A DNA stretch of 14,526 nt, taken from assembly GCA_012800565.1 (NCBI GenBank), contig JAAZIZ010000102.1, forward strand, positions 1 through 14,526, read 5' to 3'. The position numbers were made by a program, and so were the translations under genes. Shown one piece after another: positions 7,888 to 14,526 of the stretch; within the stretch, counting starts at the first letter, position 1, and every line of letters starts with the position of its first letter. The DNA is from Lentisphaerota bacterium. GTDB lineage: Bacteria; Verrucomicrobiota; Lentisphaeria; Oligosphaerales; Oligosphaeraceae. Below the pieces are notes generated by a model that was not told the origin of the DNA, made no database searches, and saw only the letters and a program-made list of their open reading frames with translations.

Positions 7888-9060
7888 GTGTCCAGCTCTT
7901 CTCCAGCCAGCAAAACTTTTGTCTGCCGCAGTTGCGCCCAAGACTTCCCCGCCCTGCCCCGGATGAATTTTACAGGCATGCCGGCGCTGGCACAGCACCT
8001 CCCGGCAGCCCCGCAGCAAGATCAAGGCGTGGACTTTGCCCTGTTGCAGTGTCCGTTTTGCGGCTTGCTGCAACTTGATTGCCCACCGGTGCCATACTAC
8101 CGGGAAGTCCTCCGGGCGGCAGCAGTCTCGCCCGAGATGACTCGCTTCCGGCGCCGGCAGTTCCGGTCTTTCCTGCGCCGGCATAATCTGCAGGGGAAAA
8201 AAATTCTCGAATGTGGCTGTGGCTCTGGTGAATATCTGTCCATTATGCGTGAGTGCGGTGGTAATGCATTCGGCTGGGAATTCCACTCCGGCAATGTCGC
8301 GAACTGCCGCCGCCTCGGGCTGCCCGTCGAACAGGGATTTTTTGCCACTGGGCAGGAGCGGCTGACCGAAGCGCCTTTCCAAGCTTTCTTCTGCCTGAAT
8401 TTTCTGGAGCACATTCCCGACTTGTCTGCATTCCTGGCCGGTATCCGGGAAAATCTGTCTGCGGATGCCTGCGGGCTGCTGGAAGTACCGAATTTTGAGA
8501 TGATGCTGCGGCAGAACACCATTGCTGAATTCATGCGTGACCACCTCTGTTATTTCACCCGTGAGACCCTTAGCGGGCTACTGCAGCGGAATGGCTTTCT
8601 GGTGCAAAGAACTCGCGAACTCTTCCACGGTTATTTTCTCTCAGTTGAAGTCATACGCCGGCAGCCCTGCGATTTCTCCGGCTTTCAGCGGGCCAGAGAC
8701 ACACTCTGCGCCAGTCTGCGAGCCTTGGTGCAGCAGCACGGTGCCGCCAAGACTGTGGTCTGGGGTGCCAGCCATCAGACTTTTGCCTTGTTGGCCATGG
8801 CTTCTTTGCCGGAACCATTGCTGGCCATTATCGACTCCTCACCCTTGAAGCAGGACCGCTACAGCCCGGTCACGAACATCCCGATTGTCGCACCAGAGCA
8901 GATACACCCTGGCGACTGTTCTCTGCTGATTGCCGCCGCCGGAGGATACTCTGAAGAAGTCGCCAGGCTGGCCAGGGAACGCTTCGGTCCCACCCTGACT
9001 ATCTACCTGCTGCGCCCGGACGGCTTGGCAGAACACCCGCCTGTAACTGCCAGTCCATAA
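7888..9060 (+). CDS. SAM-dependent methyltransferase, sugar C-methyltransferase-like (NovU/TylC3 type)
   Basis: A 390-residue protein with three parts. The N-terminal domain has CRSC (13-16) and CPFC (55-58), a Zn-binding pair followed by GLLQLD, as in the deoxysugar C-methyltransferases TylC3 and NovU. The class I methyltransferase domain has motif I LECGCGSGEYL (107-117), an acidic W-E at 130-131, and NFLEHIPD (171-178). DHLCYFT (218-224) resembles the DHLxYF segment of that family. The C-terminal part (about 285-380) is a second Rossmann-like domain with VWGASHQTFALL and IDSSPLKQDRY, also found in these enzymes. It probably methylates a carbon of a nucleotide-linked keto-sugar; O-methylation cannot be excluded. 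The GTG start is fixed by GGTGGAG at 7876-7882, and the gene starts 2 bases after the previous stop, which suggests tight coupling to the thiamine-diphosphate enzyme. Confidence 0.87.
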   Translation: MSSSSPASKTFVCRSCAQDFPALPRMNFTGMPALAQHLPAAPQQDQGVDFALLQCPFCGLLQLDCPPVPYYREVLRAAAVSPEMTRFRRRQFRSFLRRHNLQGKKILECGCGSGEYLSIMRECGGNAFGWEFHSGNVANCRRLGLPVEQGFFATGQERLTEAPFQAFFCLNFLEHIPDLSAFLAGIRENLSADACGLLEVPNFEMMLRQNTIAEFMRDHLCYFTRETLSGLLQRNGFLVQRTRELFHGYFLSVEVIRRQPCDFSGFQRARDTLCASLRALVQQHGAAKTVVWGASHQTFALLAMASLPEPLLAIIDSSPLKQDRYSPVTNIPIVAPEQIHPGDCSLLIAAAGGYSEEVARLARERFGPTLTIYLLRPDGLAEHPPVTASP

Positions 9061-9120
9061 TCACCATGCTATTGCGACAATCATTTTCATTCTGATTTCA
9101 TCTCTGCAAGGAATTTTGTT

Positions 9121-10200
9121 ATGTCGGAGCTCACGTCTGAAGAAAACAGCAAACGCAACTGGTTGAAAGAGCATAAACCGCGAGTTTATGAAAAGGTCAC
9201 CCGATTCCAGGAAAAAGCCGCCCGCGGCGAGAGCATCGCGATCGTCCAGTTCCAGTACGACTACCGCTGCAATTTCCGTTGCGAGCACTGCTCAGTAAAG
9301 CGTTTTCAGGGACCAAAATCCGGACGTTTCTTTACGCTTGAGGATGTCCGGGAGCTCTCTCGTCAAGCCGATGAGATGGGACTGGCTAATTTTGTCATCA
9401 CCGGCGGCGAGCCACTGGTCTTCCCCGATCTGGAACAGCTGATCGAGGCCATCGATCCAGAGAAATTCTACCTGGTCACCGACACCAATGGCTGGCTTCT
9501 TGATGACGCCAAGGCCAAACGCCTGAAGAGCCTGGGGCTGGATAAAGTCCAGCTGAGCCTGGACAGCCTCTCCGCTGCAGAGCATGACTCTTTCCGCCAT
9601 GCTCCCGGTTCGCATGCACGGGCGCTGCGGGCCATCGACGCGTCCCTGAACGCCGGCTTGAACATCATCCTTTCTACCGTGGTAACGCACCAGCGCATCC
9701 GCAGCCAGGAATTCCTGGAGTACCTGGAATTTGCGCGCAGCAAGGGCGTTGGGACTTTTGTCACCTATGCCAAACCTGTCGGCTCCTGGGAAGGGAATTT
9801 CGAGGTTCTGGTAACCCAAGAAGATATGGCGTATATGCGGGAACTTGAGAAACGCTTTCAGGTTTTCACCCATTTGACACCATCGTATGGGATGGACCTG
9901 GGCTGCATCGCGGTCAAGCGGATGATCTCCATCACCAAATATGGCGATGTGATGCCCTGCCCGTATATCCATGTCTCACTCGGGAATTTCTTCCAGGAGC
10001 CGTTGCAGGACATCGTAGAGCGGGGCATGAATATCAAACATTTTGGCCGGAGAGTGCCTACCTGCCTCATCGCGGAAAGTCTGCCGTTCATTAAAAAATA
10101 TATCGTCCCCACTTACGACAAACCCCTGCCGGTGCCATATAAGGAGATATTCGGGCCCGAGGATATGATTTCTGCTAAAAGTTCTGCAGCCCAGCACTGA
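9121..10200 (+). CDS. Radical SAM enzyme in the sugar cassette
   Basis: A 359-residue radical SAM protein. CNFRCEHC gives the CxxxCxxC [4Fe-4S] ligands C50, C54 and C57. ITGGEP (93-98) is the GGEP SAM-binding motif, and VTDTNGWL (119-126) and VQLSLDS (143-149) are later barrel strands. Three further cysteines, C262, C280 (MPCPYI) and C315, lie in the C-terminal region that in SPASM/twitch proteins binds a second cluster. The spacing is looser than in a canonical SPASM domain, so an auxiliary cluster is possible but not certain. Radical SAM enzymes in sugar pathways carry out dehydration, oxidation or epimerisation on nucleotide-linked substrates; which applies here is unknown. AAGGA at 9108-9112 sets the ATG. 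The 60-base gap before it (9061-9120) is AT-rich and could hold an internal promoter, but no convincing -35/-10 pair was identified. Confidence 0.88.
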   Translation: MSELTSEENSKRNWLKEHKPRVYEKVTRFQEKAARGESIAIVQFQYDYRCNFRCEHCSVKRFQGPKSGRFFTLEDVRELSRQADEMGLANFVITGGEPLVFPDLEQLIEAIDPEKFYLVTDTNGWLLDDAKAKRLKSLGLDKVQLSLDSLSAAEHDSFRHAPGSHARALRAIDASLNAGLNIILSTVVTHQRIRSQEFLEYLEFARSKGVGTFVTYAKPVGSWEGNFEVLVTQEDMAYMRELEKRFQVFTHLTPSYGMDLGCIAVKRMISITKYGDVMPCPYIHVSLGNFFQEPLQDIVERGMNIKHFGRRVPTCLIAESLPFIKKYIVPTYDKPLPVPYKEIFGPEDMISAKSSAAQH

Positions 10201-10212
10201 TTCAAGGAGTGC

Positions 10213-11157
10213 ATGACTACGAAGCGCACCATCGCCATTATGGGAGCAAATTCCCAGATTGCGCGTTGCCTGACGGAATTTTATGCTCCGCAGCCGGACG
10301 TGCGCCTGGTGCTGTTCTCCCATCGCCCGGAGCTGACCCGGAATTTTCTGGAACAAAGACGCCTGGCCGCAGCCGTGTATGACGGCTATCAGCAATTCTC
10401 CGACTGCCGGTTTGATCTGCTGCTGAACTGTGTCGGGGCCGGCACCCCGACAGCCCTGCAGAACAATTATCTCAGCTGGTTCGAAATCCTGGAGGGATAC
10501 GATAACCTCGCCTTGAGCCAACTGCGGGAAAAATGCCCGCAGGCACTGTATGTGAATTTTTCCAGCGGGGCGGTATATGGCCGCAGAAAGCAGGAACCGG
10601 CTCGGGAAAAGAGCTGTAACTGCATAGAAGTAAACAATATCACTCCAAGTGAATACTACGCTCTGATCCGCTTGAATGCCGAGGCCAAGCACCGTGCCCA
10701 CGCCGCCTTGCGCATCGTGGACATCCGTATCTTTTCATTTTTTTGCCGCCATACTCCACCCGACGCTGGATACTTCCTCAGCGATATCCTTCGCTCTTTG
10801 CGCTCAGGTACTGCGCTGCGCACCAGTCCTGCTGAGATGATGCGCGATTATATACACCCTGATGACTTGTGTGCATTGATCGAGCTTTGTAGCCAGCAAG
10901 GTTCGCTGAACCGGGCTTTCGATGCCTACAGCGCTGACCCCTGCTGCAAAAGTGAGATTCTCTCGCTGTTCCAGCGGGAATTCGGACTGCATTACGAATA
11001 CGCCAGTATCAATGACGGCCCCAACGATGCCTGTGATGTCTATTATTCCACCCATCACACTGCTGCAGAACTGGGATACCGACCGCGTTTTACTTCTCTG
11101 GCAGGTCTGCGCCAGGAAATGGTCTGCGCCCTGGAGAATCACATTCAGCAAAAATAG
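10213..11157 (+). CDS. NAD(P)-dependent epimerase/dehydratase (extended SDR) with YxxxR
   Basis: A 314-residue extended short-chain dehydrogenase/reductase of the sugar-nucleotide type, predicted cytosolic. The nucleotide-binding loop IMGANSQIA (9-17) is the GxxxxIG-like variant, here GANSQIA. LNCVGAGTP (71-79) follows, then the catalytic serine region VNFSSGAVYG (114-123). The expected Tyr-x-x-x-Lys appears as YALIR at 149-153, with arginine in place of lysine. RDYIHPDDLCALI (211-223) is the typical C-terminal sugar-binding HPDD segment. The members of this cassette's SDR family that I remember have YxxxK, so this copy may be altered in activity. AAGGAG at 10204-10209 is only 3 bases from the ATG, which is short. 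The gene lies 12 bases after the radical SAM gene and 4 bases before the glycosyltransferase, so it is surely in the same operon. The substrate is unknown. Confidence 0.86.
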   Translation: MTTKRTIAIMGANSQIARCLTEFYAPQPDVRLVLFSHRPELTRNFLEQRRLAAAVYDGYQQFSDCRFDLLLNCVGAGTPTALQNNYLSWFEILEGYDNLALSQLREKCPQALYVNFSSGAVYGRRKQEPAREKSCNCIEVNNITPSEYYALIRLNAEAKHRAHAALRIVDIRIFSFFCRHTPPDAGYFLSDILRSLRSGTALRTSPAEMMRDYIHPDDLCALIELCSQQGSLNRAFDAYSADPCCKSEILSLFQREFGLHYEYASINDGPNDACDVYYSTHHTAAELGYRPRFTSLAGLRQEMVCALENHIQQK

Positions 11158-11161
11158 AACT

Positions 11162-12121
11162 ATGAAAAAGAAAATCTCTGTAGCCACCAGCTGCTATAAT
11201 GAAGAAGGCAACATCGCGGAATTCTGTTCCCGCGTACAGGCGGTCTTCGCTAAGTTCCCGCAATATGATTATGAAATCATCATCGCTGACAACTGCTCCA
11301 GCGACCGAACCCGGGACATCCTGCGTTCTCTGGCTGCTCAGGACAAACGCCTCAAACTATTGTTCAACTCCAATAATTTCGGGCATATCCGCTCTCCTTA
11401 CAATGCCATGCTGATGGCTAACGGCGATGCCACGGTTTCCCTCTGTTCGGATTTGCAGGACCCCCCGGAATTGATCGCCGATTTTATCCTGGGCTGGGAA
11501 AAGGGTTACAAGGTGGTCTGCGGGGTGGACACCGTCTCTGATGAGCCGGCACTTATGCATTTTTTGCGGAGCTGTTACTACTGGCTGATGGATAAGCTCT
11601 CCGACTGCCGGCAGATTCGTCATTTCCATGGCTTCGGCCTCTATGACCGGCAATTCATGCAGGCGTTGCGTTCCTATCGGGACACTTATCCTTATCTGCG
11701 GGGACAGATCGCCGAAATTGGTTTTAAGCGACTGGAAGTGCCTTACCGGAAACCAGCCCGCAAGGCCGGCAAGAGCAAGAACAATTTCTTCACCCTGTAT
11801 GACAATGCGATGGTCGGCTTCATCAACCACACCAAGCTGCCCTTGCGGCTGGCAGTCTTTGCCGGCTTTCTGCTGGCAGGCTGCAGCCTGCTGATTGCCC
11901 TCGGATATCTCGTCTACAAGCTGATTTTCTGGGATACTTTCGACCTCGGCATCGCACCGCTGGTTATCGGTTTATTCTTCTTCTCCGCAGTACAATTGAT
12001 TTTCACCGGTATCATCGGCGAGTACCTGGGGGCGGTCTGGACCCAAGTCAAGCAGTCACCCCTGGCCATCGTAGAGGAAAAAATCAATTTCGAAGACGAG
12101 GAGCAACAGAGAGATGACTGA
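11162..12121 (+). CDS. GtrB/DPM1-like family 2 glycosyltransferase with two membrane helices
   Basis: A 319-residue inner-membrane glycosyltransferase. The GT2 (GT-A) domain starts at once: ISVATSCYNEEGNI (5-18), IIIADNCSSDRTRDI (39-53), and the DxD-type metal site SDLQDPPELI (97-105, DLQDPP). PYLRGQIAEIGF (177-188) precedes the juxtamembrane part. Two hydrophobic helices follow at about 228-255 and 263-287, as in GtrB and related polyprenyl-phosphate glycosyltransferases that load a sugar onto undecaprenyl phosphate on the cytosolic face. This makes it the likely export-carrier step for the cassette's sugar. A possible upstream start further 5' would overlap the SDR gene; the ATG at 11162 matches the family start. 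No clear Shine-Dalgarno sequence is present, so translation may be coupled to the SDR stop 4 bases upstream. The donor sugar is not known. Confidence 0.92.
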   Translation: MKKKISVATSCYNEEGNIAEFCSRVQAVFAKFPQYDYEIIIADNCSSDRTRDILRSLAAQDKRLKLLFNSNNFGHIRSPYNAMLMANGDATVSLCSDLQDPPELIADFILGWEKGYKVVCGVDTVSDEPALMHFLRSCYYWLMDKLSDCRQIRHFHGFGLYDRQFMQALRSYRDTYPYLRGQIAEIGFKRLEVPYRKPARKAGKSKNNFFTLYDNAMVGFINHTKLPLRLAVFAGFLLAGCSLLIALGYLVYKLIFWDTFDLGIAPLVIGLFFFSAVQLIFTGIIGEYLGAVWTQVKQSPLAIVEEKINFEDEEQQRDD

Positions 12122-12522
12122 CGCCATGACTATCCACGAGGCCATATCTTTCCTGGAACAACAGGTACCGGACCCGAGGGCTGCCGGATGAGGTGTTTGA
12201 ACTGGTCACCCGCCTGACCCCGATGATCAATGTCGATCTGCTTATTCAGGATTCCCAAGGGCGCACCCTGCTGACCTGGCGCCAGGATCAGTACTTTCGC
12301 CCGGGCTGGCATATCCCCGGGGGAATCATCCGGCTGCAGGAAACCGCTGAGGAACGCATCGCCAAGGTAGCAGCGATGGAATTATCGACAAAAGTCAGCC
12401 ACGAACCGCAGCCAATAGCCATTACCGAATTCCATTTCCCGCATCTCGCAGCCAGGAAGCATTTTATAGCTTCTTTTCAGGAAGTTACTTCACGGATTCA
12501 GGTAGAACTTTACCAAGGATAA
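12114..12522 (+). pseudogene. Nudix hydrolase gene broken by a frameshift and short at the 3' end
   Basis: The ATG at 12114 overlaps the glycosyltransferase stop by 8 bases and has GAGGAG at 12098-12103. It reads MTDAMTIHEAISFLEQQVPD and on to PRAAG, then TGA at 12189-12191. From about 12178 the +1 frame continues with GLPDEVFELVTRLTPMINVD and runs to TAA at 12520-12522. Together these match the N-terminal layout of LPS-cluster Nudix proteins related to GDP-mannose mannosyl hydrolase. The Nudix box is GGIIRLQETAEERIAKVAAMELSTKV (split here: GGIIRLQE, then RIAKVAAMEL), keeping G-x5-E. The usual RE is KV, a change also seen in relatives, and the glycine is serine. Relatives end about 40-50 residues later, so the C terminus is lost too. 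Alternatives are a sequencing error or a short protein from the GTG at 12193. Confidence 0.72.
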
Positions 12523-12525
12523 ATT

Positions 12526-13626
12526 ATGCAGTACGCCCTTGCTCATATCAAAGCACTAACAACTCCGGTTCAGGATTATATAGGCAAACTAAAAAAAATT
12601 GCTGAAGACCATAAATATGTTGTTTTTTATGGTTGCGGGATAATCCTTAACTCCATTATCGAATGCTGGAACAACTATACAGGCTTCAAGATCGATTTTT
12701 TGTGTGACCGTAACCCGGCCAAATGGCATACTAAGATTCATGGCATTCAGTGCATTTCCCCTGACGAATTGACCAGCATTAAGGATGAGACTGCTGTATT
12801 TATTACTACAGGTGCGCTGCTGGAAGTATACGATTTTTTGAAAAAGCGCGATTTCCCATTTGTTTTCCCGATTTATAAATATGACATGAAATCCTCCCCG
12901 ATAATCTGCGGTTCAGGCATTGATGAAATGCAAAAAAAACTGGCAGAGACTTTTATGCTGCTTGAGGACAAGCGCTCTATTGAGGTCTTTGAGACCAGTT
13001 TGCAGCGGGCATTTAAAGGCTCTGACCAAATTGACATCATGTCCAGGGTCATGGATAAGGACCAATGCTTTGCAGATGTACTCTCGCTTGGAAAGCATGA
13101 ATCTTTTGTTGATGGTGGTGCTTTTGACGGTGACACCATCCTGGATTTTATCGACCGGGTCGATGGGCAATTTGACCATATCTACGCCTTCGAGCTGACA
13201 ACGGAAAATTATCAAAATTTAACTGCTCGCGTGCAGAAATTGCCCGCCGCTGGCAAAATCCATTGCTATAACTTGGGGCTTTACGATTCCCGTGAAGAAA
13301 TTTCCTATTCCGCCACCGAAAGAGACAGCGCGATTGGCTTAGGCAGCAGCAGAGCCTTTGTCGACCGCTTGGATGCTGTTTTAGGCAATGCGCCGGTTAC
13401 TTTCATCAAGCTTGATATTGAAGGTGCTGAGATGCACGCCTTGCGGGGCGCGGTAAACATCATTCAGACGCAGAAGCCCAAGATGGCGGTATGCGTGTAC
13501 CATGACTTAATGCATTTGTACGAAGTCCCCTTGTATCTGAAAGCCATTGTTCCTGAATACAAGATTTTTTTCCGACATCATACGATGTATGAACATGATA
13601 CCATCTGCTACGCTGTTCCAACATAG
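12526..13626 (+). CDS. FkbM-family methyltransferase with N-terminal extra domain
   Basis: A 366-residue predicted SAM-dependent O-methyltransferase of the FkbM family, often found in glycan and natural-product clusters. Residues about 1-125 form a separate alpha/beta domain starting with YVVFYGCGIILNSII (31-45) and IDFLCDRNP (56-64). This resembles the Rossmann-like 'cap' found in front of many FkbM domains and may bind a nucleotide-sugar or nothing. The FkbM part has motif I SFVDGGAFDGDTILDF (193-208), AFELTTENY (221-229), and the family hallmark FIKLDIEGAEMHALRGA (293-309), with D297 and E299. It starts with ATG 3 bases after the Nudix stop; AAGGA lies in the end of that gene. The gene is clearly AT-richer than the one before it (34% G+C in 12541-12660 by hand count against 62% in 12241-12360), suggesting a different source. 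The acceptor is unknown. Confidence 0.87.
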   Translation: MQYALAHIKALTTPVQDYIGKLKKIAEDHKYVVFYGCGIILNSIIECWNNYTGFKIDFLCDRNPAKWHTKIHGIQCISPDELTSIKDETAVFITTGALLEVYDFLKKRDFPFVFPIYKYDMKSSPIICGSGIDEMQKKLAETFMLLEDKRSIEVFETSLQRAFKGSDQIDIMSRVMDKDQCFADVLSLGKHESFVDGGAFDGDTILDFIDRVDGQFDHIYAFELTTENYQNLTARVQKLPAAGKIHCYNLGLYDSREEISYSATERDSAIGLGSSRAFVDRLDAVLGNAPVTFIKLDIEGAEMHALRGAVNIIQTQKPKMAVCVYHDLMHLYEVPLYLKAIVPEYKIFFRHHTMYEHDTICYAVPT

Positions 13627-13675
13627 GATGTACAGTTATAAATCTTGTCGTTGCAAAAATACAACCAGGCATTAA

Positions 13676-13804
13676 CTTAGGGAAGTGGCTCATTTTGATG
13701 CGACCCGTGGCAGATTCATTAGAAAATACATGACCAAATTATGCGGCAAGCCATTGCCGATCAGTTGGAAAGACGCTTTTACCGATAAGGATTTCATCAC
13801 ATGA
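13676..13804 (+). pseudogene. Apparent 3' remnant of an unidentified gene
   Basis: Within the 174-base gap after the FkbM gene, one frame reads from a TAA at 13673 as LREVAHFDATRGRFIRKYMT, then KLCGKPLPISWKDAFTDKDF and IT, stopping at TGA 13802-13804. That stop overlaps the next ATG by four bases (ATGA), the usual arrangement between two real genes. The composition looks protein-like, and an upstream frame (13626-13733) also reads plausibly, so a frameshift near 13675-13690 is possible. No good start codon precedes it: the GTG at 13685 has a purine run only 1-2 bases away, and the ATG at 13730 would give 24 residues. I do not recognise the family. It could be chance reading. Confidence 0.4.
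13787..13791 (+). promoter_or_regulatory. Ribosome binding site AAGGA for the second radical SAM gene
   Basis: AAGGA lies 9 bases before the ATG at 13801. It sits inside the end of the remnant reading frame, which may explain why that tail has been kept when the rest of the gene is gone. Confidence 0.6.
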
Positions 13805-14526
13805 TTCGTTACACTGATCTGAAAAATACAAACCGCCACAACCTGATGGAGGTATTGCCGCTGGCGAAGCCTTTCACGTTGCTGATTGAGCCGTCCAGTC
13901 TCTGTAACTTTCATTGTATTCATTGCTTTCAGAGCCTGAAGCAGGATAATTATTTCACTCAGAACCGTATGAACATGCCTCTAGACCGTTTTCAGAGGAT
14001 CATAGAACAGATGCAGGTTTGGCCGGGCGAGAAACTGAAAGTTTTGAAATTGAGCCTGTACGGCGAACCATTGATCAATCAGGATTTTGGCGAGATGCTG
14101 CGCTTAGCTAAGGAAGCTGCTATCGCCGACCGTATCGAAACTACGACCAACGCTAGTCTGTTGACGCCGGAAGTCGCCCAGAACATGGTGGATTGCCAGC
14201 TGGATTATCTGCGCGTCTCCATCTATGCAACCGATGCGACACGACACCGGGAAATCACCGGTTCTGGCGTTACCCCGGAAGCTATTCACGAAAATCTGCG
14301 GGTTTTGCAGGAAATCAAGCGGCAACGAGGCTCCGAGCGCCCATTTGTCTGTTTGAAAATGCTTGATACTTATGACCAAGCTCAAAACGATGCTTTTATG
14401 ACTGTGTATCAAGATGTCGCTGATGAACTTTACCTGGACAAGCCGCACAACTGGATTCGAACGGATGAACAAACATTCACGGAAAGATTCTACCAGGCGG
14501 ACCACAGCAAGGCCGTGGCTGATTTA
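13801..14526 (+). CDS. Radical SAM protein, N-terminal part (3' end outside window)
   Basis: The first 242 residues of a radical SAM enzyme; no stop occurs before the window end. CNFHCIHC gives the [4Fe-4S] ligands C35, C39 and C42. YGEPLIN (87-93) corresponds to the GGEP motif, with the first glycine replaced by tyrosine as in many members. TTTNASLL (114-121) and LDYLRVSIYATDAT (135-148) are later barrel strands. The layout from EPSSLCNFHC through the GEP motif suggests the broad SPASM-containing radical SAM group found in polysaccharide clusters, but the C-terminal cluster domain would lie beyond the window. It is not a close copy of the radical SAM protein at 9121-10200: its leader is shorter and the motifs differ. 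It probably belongs to the same surface-sugar locus, in the AT-richer part. Its reaction is unknown. Confidence 0.85.
   Translation, partial: MIRYTDLKNTNRHNLMEVLPLAKPFTLLIEPSSLCNFHCIHCFQSLKQDNYFTQNRMNMPLDRFQRIIEQMQVWPGEKLKVLKLSLYGEPLINQDFGEMLRLAKEAAIADRIETTTNASLLTPEVAQNMVDCQLDYLRVSIYATDATRHREITGSGVTPEAIHENLRVLQEIKRQRGSERPFVCLKMLDTYDQAQNDAFMTVYQDVADELYLDKPHNWIRTDEQTFTERFYQADHSKAVADL

Noticed and set aside
9061..9120. Possible internal promoter in the AT-rich gap before the radical SAM gene
   Set aside because: A TTGCGA-like hexamer is present but no matching -10 box at suitable spacing was found.
10922..11161. Upstream extension of the glycosyltransferase frame
   Set aside because: It overlaps the SDR gene, and the GT2 family starts at the ATG at 11162, directly followed by the nucleotide-binding strand.

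Overview
The window is gene-dense, every supported gene lies on the + strand, and most of it is GC-rich. The combination of two Gfo/Idh/MocA oxidoreductases, an M18 aminopeptidase and a HEAT-repeat protein next to a carbohydrate cluster would suit the PVC superphylum (for example Lentisphaerota, Kiritimatiellota or Planctomycetota). That placement is an inference from gene content only; there is no rRNA or other marker to test it.

Left part (1-4459): the C-terminal part of a Gfo/Idh/MocA oxidoreductase, an M18-family metallo-aminopeptidase, a second complete Gfo/Idh/MocA oxidoreductase and a HEAT-repeat protein. Spacing is 13 to 45 bases, with good ribosome binding sites. These look like general sugar-oxidation and peptide-turnover genes, with no obvious link to the next block.

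Central part (4520-12121): a compact cassette that looks like a cell-surface sugar pathway. It encodes a NeuB-type PEP-condensing synthase fused to SAF and cupin domains, an IlvB-like thiamine-diphosphate enzyme with no small subunit, a three-domain NovU/TylC3-like methyltransferase, a radical SAM enzyme, an extended-SDR sugar-nucleotide enzyme and a GtrB/DPM1-like glycosyltransferase with two C-terminal membrane helices. A plausible reading is that these genes build an unusual, perhaps branched or higher-carbon, sugar and load it onto a lipid carrier for O-antigen or glycan decoration. The product cannot be read from sequence. I recognise this set as a recurring type of polysaccharide-cluster cassette, but I know of no assigned product.

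Right part (12114-14526): a Nudix gene broken by a frameshift and lacking its usual C-terminal end, followed at about 12,520 by a sharp drop in GC. In the AT-richer DNA come an FkbM-family methyltransferase with an extra N-terminal domain, a short apparent remnant of another gene (13676-13804), and a second radical SAM gene that runs off the window. The broken gene, composition break and remnant together suggest a recombination junction of the kind common in variable surface-polysaccharide loci. No tRNA, rRNA, CRISPR array, insertion sequence or convincing terminator was seen.
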